A DNA stretch of 57,794 nt from Zipacnadum sp036504235 (GTDB lineage Bacteria; Armatimonadota; Zipacnadia; Zipacnadales; Zipacnadaceae): positions 1-57,794 of the forward strand of contig DASXVN010000028.1 of assembly GCA_036504235.1 (NCBI GenBank). The letters are read 5' to 3'. Position numbers and translations under genes: made by a program. This document shows, in pieces, positions 7,089-16,979 of the stretch. Below the pieces are notes generated by a model that was given only the letters and a program-made list of their open reading frames with translations, searched no databases and had not been told where the DNA came from. How positions within the stretch are numbered: the first letter of the stretch is position 1; each line of letters starts with the position of its first letter.

Positions 7089-7158
7089 CTTAGCGAACGG
7101 GCGTGTGTTGCTCCGCTACGCTCCGCAAAACGCGCCCCTACACCGAGGGAACAGCCGC
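7089..7158. repeat. right inverted repeat flanking RAYT 1 (REP family C)
   Basis: The mirror copy of 6470-6538. On the minus strand GTAG (7137-7140 region) again lies at the outer edge and the palindrome points inward to the transposase gene. It ends about 40 bases before the hslU ribosome-binding site. Confidence 0.85.
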
Positions 7159-7215
7159 CGAAGCCGAGGAGATAATCGCCGTTCGCGGGTTCGCCGTTCA
7201 GGAGGTCGTTCTACC

Positions 7216-8646
7216 ATGATCCAAGGCCTGACACCCAAGCAGGTTGTTGAAGAGTTGGACAAATATATCGTGGGGCAGGAGAAGGCCAAGCGGGCCGTCG
7301 CTGTCGCCCTGCGTAATCGCATGCGTCGCCAGGAGATTGACGAGGACCTGCGCGATGAGGTTATCCCTAAGAATATCCTCATGATCGGCCCCACCGGCGT
7401 CGGCAAGACCGAGATCGCCCGGCGGTTGGCTCATCTGGCCGACGCGCCCTTTATCAAGGTCGAGGCCACCAAATTCACCGAGGTGGGCTACGTGGGCCGC
7501 GACGTGGAGGGCATCATCCGCGATCTGGCGGATATCGGCTACCGCATGGTCGAGGACGAGGCGATGGATGACGTCTGGGAGGAGGCCGAGCGCCGCTGCG
7601 AGGAGCGCCTGCTCGACATTCTCTCCGGCGCCGCCAAGCCGCCCGCCAAGCCCGTGACGCCCCCGGCGCTGGCCGCGCTGTTCGGCGGGGCGGAGGTCCC
7701 TGAGGGACCCACGCCCGAGGAGATCGCCACCGAGCAGGCCCGCGCCGAGGAGGAGCGCCGCCTCGCCGAGCGCGTGCGCGACTACACCAAGCAGCGGCTG
7801 GCCGCCCAGGAGCTGGAGGAGCAGGAGATTGAGATTGAAGTCGAGGAGCAGAATTCCTCGAACATGCAGATCTTCTCGCCCGCCGGCATGGAAGAGATGG
7901 GCTTCAACATGCAGGACCTGCTGGGCAACATCTTCCCGCCCCGCAAGACCCTCAAGAAGGTCACGGTGGCGGAGGCCCGGCGCCTGCTGACCTACCAGGA
8001 AGCCGAGCGACTGGTGGACCCCAACGATATCTCCCGCGAGGCCGTCGAGCGCGTCGAGGAGTCGGGCATCGTCTTCCTCGACGAGCTGGACAAGGTCGCG
8101 GGCCGCGAGGCCGGCGGCGGGCCGGATGTCTCCCGCGAGGGTGTGCAGCGCGACATCCTCCCCATCGTCGAGGGCAGCACGGTGATGACCAAGTACGGGC
8201 CGGTGGACACCAGCCACATCCTGTTCATCGCCGCCGGCGCCTTCCACGTCTCCAAGCCGAGCGACCTGATCCCCGAGCTGCAGGGCCGCTTCCCGCTGCG
8301 CGTGGAACTGACCAGCCTGACCGAGGAGGACTTCGCCCGTATCCTGGTGGAGCCGCAAAACTCGCTGGTCAAGCAGTACTCGGCGCTGCTGGCCACGGAG
8401 GGCATCAAGCTGGAGTTTGCCGACGCCGCGATCAAGGAGCTGGCGCAACTGGCGCGGCAGGTCAACGACACCGCTGAAAACATCGGCGCCCGCCGCCTCT
8501 ACACGCTGATGGAGCGCCTGCTGGAGGAGCTGTCCTTCCACGCCCCGGAGCTAGGCGAGCAGACGGTGAAGATTGACGTGGCCTACGTCCATGCGCAGTT
8601 GAAAGACGTGGTGGAGGACCGGGATTTGAGCCGGTATATGCTGTAG
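7216..8646 (+). CDS. hslU: ATP-dependent protease ATPase subunit HslU
   Basis: The AAA+ unfoldase partner of HslV (476 residues). The N-terminus is typical, LTPKQVVEELDKYIVGQEKAKRAVAVA. Walker A is GPTGVGKTEIARRLA (residues 58-65 for the core), followed by the pore-region sequence VEATKFTEVGYVGRDVE. An intermediate domain of about residues 110-240 is acidic and slightly long, with Pro/Ala linkers. Walker B is IVFLDELDKVA and the sensor region follows in GRFPLRVEL. The C-terminus DLSRYML matches the tail that docks into HslV. ATG 7216 has AGGAGG (7200-7205) at spacing 10; the open frame upstream runs into repeat DNA and is not used. Expression may depend on read-through across the RAYT from hslV or on an internal promoter that I cannot see. 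Confidence 0.95.
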   Translation: MIQGLTPKQVVEELDKYIVGQEKAKRAVAVALRNRMRRQEIDEDLRDEVIPKNILMIGPTGVGKTEIARRLAHLADAPFIKVEATKFTEVGYVGRDVEGIIRDLADIGYRMVEDEAMDDVWEEAERRCEERLLDILSGAAKPPAKPVTPPALAALFGGAEVPEGPTPEEIATEQARAEEERRLAERVRDYTKQRLAAQELEEQEIEIEVEEQNSSNMQIFSPAGMEEMGFNMQDLLGNIFPPRKTLKKVTVAEARRLLTYQEAERLVDPNDISREAVERVEESGIVFLDELDKVAGREAGGGPDVSREGVQRDILPIVEGSTVMTKYGPVDTSHILFIAAGAFHVSKPSDLIPELQGRFPLRVELTSLTEEDFARILVEPQNSLVKQYSALLATEGIKLEFADAAIKELAQLARQVNDTAENIGARRLYTLMERLLEELSFHAPELGEQTVKIDVAYVHAQLKDVVEDRDLSRYML

Positions 8647-8660
8647 AGGGAGCGGAGTCC

Positions 8661-8705
8661 TGCCGTTCTGTAGGGCGGGGGCTCGTACCCCGCCGGCCGT
8701 TGCCA
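8661..8705 (+). repeat. REP-like palindrome, family A
   Basis: A single plus-orientation copy with GTAG (8670-8673), intact arms and the TGCCGTTCT-type tail before it. It lies just after hslU. Confidence 0.85.
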
Positions 8706-8723
8706 TTGCCCTGCCGCCGAGCT

Positions 8724-8874
8724 GGCCCACCCCGCCCTCGGCAGACCTCGGGCGCCCCTCCCGGTGCGGGAGGGGCTACGGCATTACGACAGGGCCGGGG
8801 AAAAGAGATTTCCTTTCCCCCAGCCCCTCCCATTTTGGGAGGGGTGCCCGAGGTCTGCCGAGGGCGGGGTGGGC
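8724..8874. repeat. 151-nt nested palindrome (repeat family D)
   Basis: Outer arms 8724-8753 and 8845-8874 are perfectly complementary over 30 bases. Inside each arm sits a sub-hairpin: GCCCCTCCC/GGGAGGGGC (8753-8775) and AGCCCCTCCC/GGGAGGGGT (8822-8845). At the centre GGGGAAA (8797-8803) pairs with TTTCCCC (8814-8820). The whole region 8647-8962 has no gene and is filled by this element, the family A copy before it, and a possible gmk promoter. It resembles a composite of two facing REP units. Confidence 0.85.
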
Positions 8875-8882
8875 CTCCCGCG

Positions 8883-8912
8883 TTGCGCCTGCCCCTTCCC
8901 CTGTGTTAAAAT
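8883..8912 (+). promoter_or_regulatory. weak candidate promoter and leader hairpin for gmk
   Basis: TTGCGC (8883-8888), an 18-base spacer and TAAAAT (8907-8912). The -35 box is poor. The predicted transcript would begin with a hairpin, ACTAACGCC (8923-8931) pairing with GGCGTCAGT (8938-8946) except for one mismatch, just before the gmk ribosome-binding site GGAG (8950-8953). Confidence 0.3.
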
Positions 8913-8962
8913 GTTTTGTCCGACTAACGCCGCTTTTGGCGTCAGTTGCGGAGCTATCACTT

Positions 8963-9622
8963 ATGAACCTCAAACGTAAAGGCATTCTCCTAGTCGTCGC
9001 CGGCCCCTCGGGCGTCGGTAAGGGCACGCTCATTGCGGGGCTGCGCGAGCGGCATCCGGAGGTGCTTCTGTCCGTTTCCTGCACTACCCGAGCGCGGCGG
9101 CCCGGCGAGACCGAGGGCGGGGAATACTTCTTCCGCAGCCGCGAGGAGTTCGAGGCTCTGCGCGACCGGGGCGAGCTGCTGGAGTGGGCGGAGGTCTACC
9201 CCGGCCTGTTCTATGGCACGCCGCGCGCCCCCGTGGAGGAGGCCCTGGCCGCGGGTCAGGACCTCATCCTGGAGGTTGACGATGAGGGGGCGCAGTCCGT
9301 CCAGCGCCTGCTGCCCGAGGACGCCCGGCTGGTGTTCGTGGCTCCGCCCGACTACGGCGCGCTGCACAATCGCCTCGTCGCTCGGGGCACCGAGACCCCC
9401 GACCAGCTCCGGGAGCGGCTGCGCACCGCCTGCGAGGAAATCAGCGACCTGGGCGCCTACCGCTACGTGATCGTCAACGACCAGATACCGGAGGCCGTGG
9501 CGGCGCTGGAGGGCATCTTGCTGGCCGAGCGTTCTAGCCTGCGGGTCGTCGAGTGGCAGGCGCTGCAGGCGGAGTTGCTCACCCAGGCCGAGGCATGCGA
9601 GGTGACCGGCGATGGCGGATAG
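8963..9622 (+). CDS. gmk: guanylate kinase
   Basis: Converts GMP and ATP to GDP and ADP in the cytoplasm, part of guanine nucleotide recycling. A 219-residue protein with P-loop AGPSGVGKGT near residue 12, the GMP-binding segment SVSCTTRARRPGE with GGEYFF after it, and LLEWAEVYPGLFYGTP, all typical. The strand usually written LEIDVQGA reads LEVDDEGAQSV here, a mild variant. ATG 8963 is chosen because a GGAG lies 10 bases upstream and the longer open frame from 8903 adds 20 unconserved residues. The gene overlaps coaBC by 11 bases. In many bacteria rpoZ sits between gmk and coaBC; it is absent here. Confidence 0.94.
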   Translation: MNLKRKGILLVVAGPSGVGKGTLIAGLRERHPEVLLSVSCTTRARRPGETEGGEYFFRSREEFEALRDRGELLEWAEVYPGLFYGTPRAPVEEALAAGQDLILEVDDEGAQSVQRLLPEDARLVFVAPPDYGALHNRLVARGTETPDQLRERLRTACEEISDLGAYRYVIVNDQIPEAVAALEGILLAERSSLRVVEWQALQAELLTQAEACEVTGDGG

Positions 9623-10835
9623 CTGCAGCGACCAGCTCTTGCAGGGCCGGCGTATCGTCGTGGCCGTAACCGGCGGGATCGCCGCCTACAAGGCCTGTAC
9701 CCTGGTCAGCCGGCTGGTGCAGGAGGGGGCCGAGGTGCGCGTGGCGATGACGGAGAGCGCCCGGCAGTTCGTGGGGCCGATCGTCTTCCGCGCGCTGACC
9801 AACTACCCGGTTTCCTCCAGCATGTGGGAGGACGTGCCGGACGCCTACGAGCATATTTCGCTGGCCCGGTTCGCCGAGGTCCTGGTGGTGGTCCCCGCGA
9901 CCGCCAACACCATGGCCAAGGTGGCGGCCGGCCTCTGTGACGACCTGGTCAGCACGACCATTGTCGCCACCACCGCGCCGGTGGTCTTCGCCCCGGCGAT
10001 GAACGCCGAGATGTGGAACAATCCGATCACCCAGGCCAATGTGGCGCGCCTGCGGGAGGTCGGCTACCATTTTGTCATGCCCGAGGAGGGCCATCTGGGC
10101 TGCGGGGAGGTCGGGCCGGGGCGCCTGGCCGATCCCGAGACGATCCGCCAGCACCTTATCCGCCTGCTCGGCGAGCAGGAGGACGGGCCGCTGCGGGGCA
10201 AGCGGGTGCTGATTACCGCCGGCCCCACGCGGGAATGGCTGGACCCGGTGCGCTTTATCAGCAACCCCTCGACCGGCAAGATGGGCCTGGCCCTGGCGGA
10301 GGCCGCTGCCGCGCGTGGGGCGCTGGTCACGCTGGTCCTGGGGCCGACCGAGCTGGCTCCGCCCGCGGGGGTAGAGACGGTGCGCGTGGAGACCGCCGCG
10401 GACATGCGCCAGGCGGTGCAGGAGCGGCGGGCGGAGATGGACCTGTTCATCGGCGCCGCCGCGGTGTCCGACTGGCGGCCGGAGACGCAGTCCGCGCACA
10501 AGCAGAAGAAGGGCGGCGAGGCTCCGGAGATCAAGCTGCTGCCCACCGCCGACATCATTGCGGAGGTGGCGGCCGGGTCGCCCCGTCCGCTGGTGGTGGT
10601 CGGTTTCGCCGCCGAGTCGCAGGACCTCGAGGCGCAGGCGCGGGCCAAGCTGGAGCGCAAGGGCCTGGACCTGATCGTGGCCAATGACATTACGCAGCCG
10701 GGCGCGGGTTTCGCGTCCGACAGCAATGAAGTTTTGATTATCGACCGAAATGGTCGCGCGGAGCAGTTGTCGAGACGACCAAAGCGCGAAGTGGCCCGCC
10801 GAGTTCTCGAAAGAGTCGAGGAGTTGATGGCTTAG
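9612..10835 (+). CDS. coaBC: bifunctional phosphopantothenoylcysteine decarboxylase / phosphopantothenate-cysteine ligase
   Basis: Two consecutive steps of coenzyme A synthesis: CoaB joins cysteine to 4'-phosphopantothenate with CTP, and CoaC decarboxylates the product with FMN. The 407-residue protein has the flavoprotein CoaC half first: VAVTGGIAAYKA, the active-site His in YEHISLAR, PAMNAEMWNNP, and the Cys loop GHLGCGEVGPGRLA. The CoaB half follows from about residue 195 with VLITAGPTREWLDPVRFISN, AAAVSDWRP and a Lys-rich KQKKGGE before IKLLPTADII. A ribosome-binding site GAGGTG (9598-9603) inside the gmk end sets ATG 9612, so the pair is probably translationally coupled. Confidence 0.95.
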   Translation: MADSCSDQLLQGRRIVVAVTGGIAAYKACTLVSRLVQEGAEVRVAMTESARQFVGPIVFRALTNYPVSSSMWEDVPDAYEHISLARFAEVLVVVPATANTMAKVAAGLCDDLVSTTIVATTAPVVFAPAMNAEMWNNPITQANVARLREVGYHFVMPEEGHLGCGEVGPGRLADPETIRQHLIRLLGEQEDGPLRGKRVLITAGPTREWLDPVRFISNPSTGKMGLALAEAAAARGALVTLVLGPTELAPPAGVETVRVETAADMRQAVQERRAEMDLFIGAAAVSDWRPETQSAHKQKKGGEAPEIKLLPTADIIAEVAAGSPRPLVVVGFAAESQDLEAQARAKLERKGLDLIVANDITQPGAGFASDSNEVLIIDRNGRAEQLSRRPKREVARRVLERVEELMA

Positions 10836-10866
10836 GCGTTAGTTGACAACGGGAGGGTGGTTCGCG

Positions 10867-11463
10867 ATGGACCAGGCCAACCAGCATGACGCGCCGGCGG
10901 GCGACTCTGCTCCGACCGCCCCGCCGGGGCGCGGGCGAAGGCTCCGGCCGGGCTGTCTGATTCTCGTTGCGGTGTTCGCGATTCTCTCTTTGGTCGCGTC
11001 CTTCGGGACGGGCGGTTGGAAGTACAACAGGGAGCTGGTGCCGGCGTTGTGCACGCTGGCGTTGGTGCAACTGCTGGCGGCGATCCGGGTTGTGCGGGAG
11101 CTGCGGGCCCGGAACTGTGCCCCCCGGGCTTCCGGAGGGAGTCTGGCCAGACGGTCGCTGCGCCTCGGTATTGCCGCAAGCGTGTGGGCCCTGCTCGCCC
11201 CGGCGAGCATCTTTAACTTTTTTGGGCTGCTCGGGCCGGAGCTGACGTGGTGGAACATCGTAATCGTATACGCTTTCGATACGCCTTGGGGACTGATCGT
11301 CGCGCCGGGTGTAGCCGCTCTGGGCTTGGCCCTGAGCGTCAGAGCCGGGCGGGTCGAGGACTCCGACGCCATGGCGTATGCGGCGTCCCTGTTGAACGGC
11401 CTAGCGATGGTCGTCGGTGGTGCTTGGTTAGCGTTTTATTGCCTCATGAACGCAATTGACTAG
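10867..11463 (+). CDS. polytopic membrane protein of unknown function
   Basis: A 198-residue product with a polar, Pro-rich N-terminal tail followed by about four or five hydrophobic segments (near residues 30-50, 58-75, 100-125, 128-155 and 170-195). ATG 10867 follows GGGAGGG (10851-10857) at spacing 9; an upstream TTG in frame lacks such a site. It lies between coaBC and metK and probably shares their transcript, with 31 bases after coaBC. No motif recognised. Lineage-specific genes inserted in housekeeping operons are common, so context says little about function. Confidence 0.7.
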   Translation: MDQANQHDAPAGDSAPTAPPGRGRRLRPGCLILVAVFAILSLVASFGTGGWKYNRELVPALCTLALVQLLAAIRVVRELRARNCAPRASGGSLARRSLRLGIAASVWALLAPASIFNFFGLLGPELTWWNIVIVYAFDTPWGLIVAPGVAALGLALSVRAGRVEDSDAMAYAASLLNGLAMVVGGAWLAFYCLMNAID

Positions 11464-11607
11464 CTCTCTGGGGGTTTTGGGCCGGTGTGGTGGGTGGTAG
11501 GGGTAGGGGGCTGCAGGCCTCGCGGGTTCTGCGCGGGCGGTCTATCGTCCTCGCCGGGCTGGCCCGGGGTGTGGCTCAGGTGGATTATGGTTATCGAGGT
11601 GGTACCG

Positions 11608-12752
<1,145 letters not shown>

Positions 12753-12756
<4 letters not shown>

Positions 12757-15365
12757 GTCGCAAACGCCGTCCGAGCACCGCGTCTCTGTTTGACGCCTCC
12801 GCCCTAGACGCCCTGGAGGCGGCTGCTCCCGAGGCGCCGACGGATCAGTCAGGCGCAGGTCGTGCCCCCAGGGGCCGGCGGCCTGCGCCTGACGCGCAAC
12901 CGGAGGCGCCCGGGCCCTACGCCGAGGTCATCCTCGACCAGGCGGCGGGCGAACTGGACCGCACCTTCACCTACTCGCTGCCCGAGCGCCTGGCCGGCCG
13001 CGTGCACCTGGGCTCCTACGTCCGCGTGCCGCTAGGCCGGCAGCATCTTCCCGGCTACGTCGTGGGTCTGACCGACCTGCGCCCCCCCTTCAAGCTGCGC
13101 GCGGTGGAAGACCTGCTCCTGGACGGCCCCGTCTTTGGCCCGGCGGAGCTGGCGCTGGCCCGGCGCGTCGCGGAGACTTACTTCTGCCCGCTGGCACACG
13201 CACTGCGGCTGATTCTGCCCCCCGGAGCCGCGCGCCGGCCCGCCCAGTCGGTGGTGCTGACCGAGGCCGGACAGGCGCTGGTCGCTTCCGGCTCCCTGCC
13301 CCGCGCCGCGCAGCAGCAGGCGGTGCTGAGGGCGCTGGAGGCCGCCGGGGGCGAACTGGAGCGCGAGAAGCTGGAGCCGCTGACCGAGAACAAATCCCGG
13401 CTGAGCGCGGTCCTGCGGGCGCTGGAGGACAAGGGCTTGGTGCGCGTGCTGCGGACCCTGGCTCGCCCCGGCGTTTCGGCGCGGGCGCAGCGCTGGGCGC
13501 GGCTGGCGGTGGAGCCGGAGCAGGCCCTCGCGGAGGCTGAGCGCCGGCAGGCGGCGGCCCCCCGGCAGGCGGAAGTACTGCGCGAGTTGGCGGCCACTCC
13601 CGCGCTGCCGCTGACCGCCCTGGCCCGCGGCTCGGTGCTGGCGCTGGAGGAGCGAGGTCTGGTGGAGGTCTACGACCAGCAGCAACGCCGCCGCCCGGAG
13701 GACCAGAGCCTGGGGCAGGCGGAAACGCGTCCCGAGCCGACCGCCGACCAAGTCGCCGTGCTGAAGCGGATCGAGCAGGCGCTCGACGGCGGCGCGTACT
13801 GGGGCGGGCTGCTGCATGGCGTCACCGGCAGCGGCAAGACCGAGGTGTACCTGCGGGCGCTGGAGATGACCCTGGCCCGCGGGCGCAGCGCCATCGTGCT
13901 CATCCCCGAGATTTCGCTGACGCCGCAGACGGTGGGCCGTTTCGCCGCGCGTTTTGGGGAGGGCATCGCCATCCTGCACAGCTCGCTCAGCCCCGGCGAG
14001 CGCTACGATGAATGGCAACGGGTGGCCACCGGGGAGGCCCGGGTGGTGATCGGCGCGCGCTCGGCGCTGTTTGCTCCCTGCCACCGGCTGGGCCTGATCG
14101 TGGTGGACGAGGAGCACGAGCCCTCCTACAAGCAGGACAGCAGCCCGCGCTACCATGCGGTCACCGTCGCCCAGTGGCGGGCGGAGCAGGAGCACGCGGT
14201 GCTGCTGCTGGGCACCGCCACCCCGGCGCTGGAGCGCTACTGGGCCGCCTGCAACCCGGAGGACTCCTCCCTGGAGCTGCTGGAATTGCCCAACCGCATC
14301 GGCGGCGTGCCCATGCCGCAGGTGACGATGATTGACCTGCGCGGCCAGCAGGTGCTGGGCCCGGAGGCGACCTTCGCCGAGGAAACGCGCGACGCCCTGA
14401 TCCGCAGCCTGGAGCGCGGCGAGCAAGTGATGATCTTTCTCAACCGGCGCGGCTTTTCCACCTTCGTGATCTGCCGCGACTGCGGTTTCGTCCTGCGCTG
14501 CCCGCACTGCGCGGTCTCGCTGATCTACCACCGCGACAGCCGCACCATGCGCTGCCACCACTGCGACCACACCACCGGCGTGCCCGACCAGTGCGAGAAC
14601 TGCCAGGGCTACGACATCGGCTTCCACGGGCTGGGCACGGAGCGACTGGCGGATCAGATCAGCCGCCAGTTCCCGGAGTACCGGGCGGTGCGGCTGGACC
14701 GCGACACCATCGGCGGCAAGGGGGCGTACGCGCGCATCCTGGGCGAATTTGCCCGCGGGGAGGCCCAGATTCTCATCGGCACGCAGATGATCGCCAAGGG
14801 CCACGACTTCCCCGAGGTGACCATGGTGGGCGTGATCAACGCCGACGTGGGCCTGTACCGGCCGGACTTCCGCGCCGCGGAGCGCACCTTCCAGTTGCTC
14901 ACGCAGGTCTCGGGCCGCGCGGGTCGGGCGAACAAGCCGGGCGAGGTGTTTGTCCAAACCTACAACCCGGAGCATTACGCCCTGTCCAGCGCCGCCGGGC
15001 ACGATTTTGACGCTTTCTACCGGGTGGAGATCGCCGCGCGCGAGGAGGCCTGCTATCCGCCCTTCACCAAGCTGGCGAACCTGGTGATCTCGCATCCGGA
15101 CCAGCAAACGGCCCTGGACAGCGCCCGGCGCATCGCGGTGCTGCTGCAGGAACTGGGCCTGCGGCACGGCAGCGGCGCGCTGCAGTTCATCGGCCCCGGC
15201 GCCTGCCCGCTGCACAAGCTGCGGGGGCGTTTCCGGTACCAGATTCTGCTCAAGGGGCCGGACTATCCGGCGCTGGCGGAGGCGGCGCGCGGGCTGCTGG
15301 AGCGCCTGGACCCGCCCGCGGAGTTGCGGGTTACGGTGGACATGGACCCCAGTGATATGATGTAA
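12753..15365 (+). CDS. priA: primosomal protein N' (replication restart helicase PriA)
   Basis: A superfamily 2 DNA helicase that restarts collapsed replication forks. The N-terminal 3'-end-binding domain is visible from YAEVILDQAAGELDRTFTYS onward (about residues 56-75), so translation must begin upstream of GTG 13002, which would remove it. No ATG, GTG or TTG lies in frame between the metK stop and 13002. The best candidate is CTG 12753, overlapping the metK TGA, with GGGAGGA (12737-12743) at spacing 9. The helicase core has Walker A GVTGSGKTEVYL (about residue 356) and DEEH (about 452). Eight zinc-binding cysteines lie in CRDCGF, CPHC, CHHC and CENC (about residues 574-617). Length 870 is somewhat above average because of an Ala/Pro-rich N-terminal extension. 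Confidence 0.9.
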
Positions 15366-15428
15366 TAGTCGGGGCGAGCCGGGGACGGCTCTCCCCCAAA
15401 GGATTCTCTCGGGACAGGTGAGATGGCG

Positions 15429-16004
15429 ATGGCATGTCGTGACGTGGTGATTTGTGGAGAACCCCTGCTGCGCAAGAAAGCGCGCCCGGTGCGCGAGTTT
15501 GACCAGACGGTACAGGACCTGTTTGACGATATGGTTGAAACTCTGATTGCGGAGGTCGGCCTGGGTCTGGCCGCGCCGCAGATCGGCGAATCGCTGCAGG
15601 CCCTCGTGGTCCGGGCCGACGCGGAGCCGGAGGAGCCCATCTACAAGCTGCTCAACCCGCGTCTGGAGTTCGGGAAGGAACTGGTCGAGATCCGCGAGGG
15701 CTGCCTGAGTCTGCCCACCCTGCGCGGCGACGTGGTGCGCCCGGCAGAGGTGCGCGTGCAGGGCCTCACGCCCGAGGGCGAGCGGATCACCGTGGAGGCC
15801 ACGGACATGCTAGCCCGCGCCCTGCAGCACGAGTACGACCACCTGCGCGGCGTCCTGTTCACCGACCGCGTGGAGCCGGGCAGCCTGGTGTGGATGGTGC
15901 CGGACGAGGACGAAGAAGACGGTTTCCGCTACGACCGCACCACCATGCGCGAGGCGCAGGAGGCCTTCGACCGGCTGCGGCAGCGCCGGCGGGGAGGCGA
16001 CTAG
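15429..16004 (+). CDS. def: peptide deformylase
   Basis: Removes the formyl group from the N-terminal methionine of nascent proteins. The 191-residue metalloenzyme shows the three family motifs in order: GLGLAAPQIG, EGCLSLP (the Cys is a metal ligand) and QHEYDHLRG (two His ligands and the catalytic Glu). A C-terminal extension rich in Asp/Glu and then Arg follows. AGGTGAG (15416-15422) abuts an ATG at 15423, so I favour the second ATG at 15429. It is two bases from fmt, the gene for the opposing formyltransferase, which is the usual def-fmt arrangement. Confidence 0.94.
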   Translation: MACRDVVICGEPLLRKKARPVREFDQTVQDLFDDMVETLIAEVGLGLAAPQIGESLQALVVRADAEPEEPIYKLLNPRLEFGKELVEIREGCLSLPTLRGDVVRPAEVRVQGLTPEGERITVEATDMLARALQHEYDHLRGVLFTDRVEPGSLVWMVPDEDEEDGFRYDRTTMREAQEAFDRLRQRRRGGD

Positions 16005-16006
16005 CC

Positions 16007-16945
16007 GTGAAGCTGGTCTTTTTCGGCACGCCGGAATGCGCCGTGCCTTTTCTCCAGCGAGTCGCCGCGGAGCATGAGGTGCTGGCGGTAGTCACCCAGC
16101 CGGATCGCCCCCAGGGGCGCGGCCGCCGGGTGGAGGCTTCGCCGGTGAAGCAGGCCGCGCTGGCGCTGGGTCTGCCGGTGCTCCAGCCGCGCCGGGTGCG
16201 CGCCGCGTCGGTCTGCGCTCTCCCGCCGCTGCAGGAGGCGGAGGCCTTCGTGGTGGTCGCCTACGGCCAGATTCTCTCGCGGAACCTCTGCTCCCAGCCC
16301 GACCGTCCGGTGCTCAACGTCCATTTCTCCCTGCTCCCCGATCTGCGGGGCTCGGCGCCGGTGCAAAGAGCGCTGCTGGGGGGTAGGCAAACGACCGGCG
16401 TTACGATACAATACGTGGCAGAAGCAGTAGACAGTGGTGACGTAGTCTTGCAGCAGGAGGTACCCATCGCTCCTCAGGACGATGCGGGGGCTCTGTTTGC
16501 GCACCTGACCGAGGTTGGTCAGGATCTGCTTAGCCAGGCGCTGTACCTGGTCGAGCGGGGCGCCGCCGTAGGCGTCCCTCAGGACGAGAGCCGCGCGACT
16601 TTGGCGCCGCCGCTGCGTCCCGAGGAAGCCGCGGTAGACTGGACGCGACCCGCAGTGGAAATCAGCAACCAGATCCGTGCCTTCAGCCCCCAACCCGGCG
16701 CTTATTGCTCTTATCAATCGCTTCGCTTGAAGCTATTCTCCCCCCGGACCGAAGAGAGCGCCATCGGGGCGGAACCGGGCGAAATACTCGCGGTAACCAC
16801 GGAAGGTCTGCTGGTCCAAGCTGGGGAAGGAGCCGTACTCGTCGGGGAGGTACAGCCGGCCGGCAAGCGCCGGATGCCGGCGGCCGCCTTTGCGCGGGGC
16901 GCGCGTTGGGAGTCGGGGACCATCCTCCACTCCGGCGCGCAGTAA
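16007..16945 (+). CDS. fmt: methionyl-tRNA formyltransferase
   Basis: Formylates the initiator methionyl-tRNA using 10-formyltetrahydrofolate. The 312-residue protein begins VKLVFFGTPECAVPFL, has the folate-binding region VVTQPDRPQGRGRR, the catalytic signature LNVHFSLLPDLRGSAPVQ and the Asp of AVDSGDVVLQQEV. The C-terminal OB-like tRNA-binding domain starts near residue 205. GTG 16007 has GGGGAGG (15991-15997) at spacing 9; an upstream open frame runs through def and is not used. Translation is probably coupled to def. Confidence 0.94.
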   Translation: MKLVFFGTPECAVPFLQRVAAEHEVLAVVTQPDRPQGRGRRVEASPVKQAALALGLPVLQPRRVRAASVCALPPLQEAEAFVVVAYGQILSRNLCSQPDRPVLNVHFSLLPDLRGSAPVQRALLGGRQTTGVTIQYVAEAVDSGDVVLQQEVPIAPQDDAGALFAHLTEVGQDLLSQALYLVERGAAVGVPQDESRATLAPPLRPEEAAVDWTRPAVEISNQIRAFSPQPGAYCSYQSLRLKLFSPRTEESAIGAEPGEILAVTTEGLLVQAGEGAVLVGEVQPAGKRRMPAAAFARGARWESGTILHSGAQ

Positions 16946-16979
16946 CCCCGCGGTCCCGACGCTAACGGAGTGCGCAGCC

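Noticed and set aside
8647..8962. A short coding gene in the hslU-gmk gap
   Set aside because: The open frames there are translations of palindromic repeats (peptides rich in Pro, Arg and Gly); the region is fully explained by repeats.
11464..11607. A SAM riboswitch upstream of metK
   Set aside because: The 144-base gap is G-rich, shows no SAM-I or SAM-II core, and no terminator or anti-terminator pairing.
13002..15365. GTG 13002 as the true priA start
   Set aside because: It would remove the conserved N-terminal DNA-binding strand of PriA that is clearly encoded upstream.
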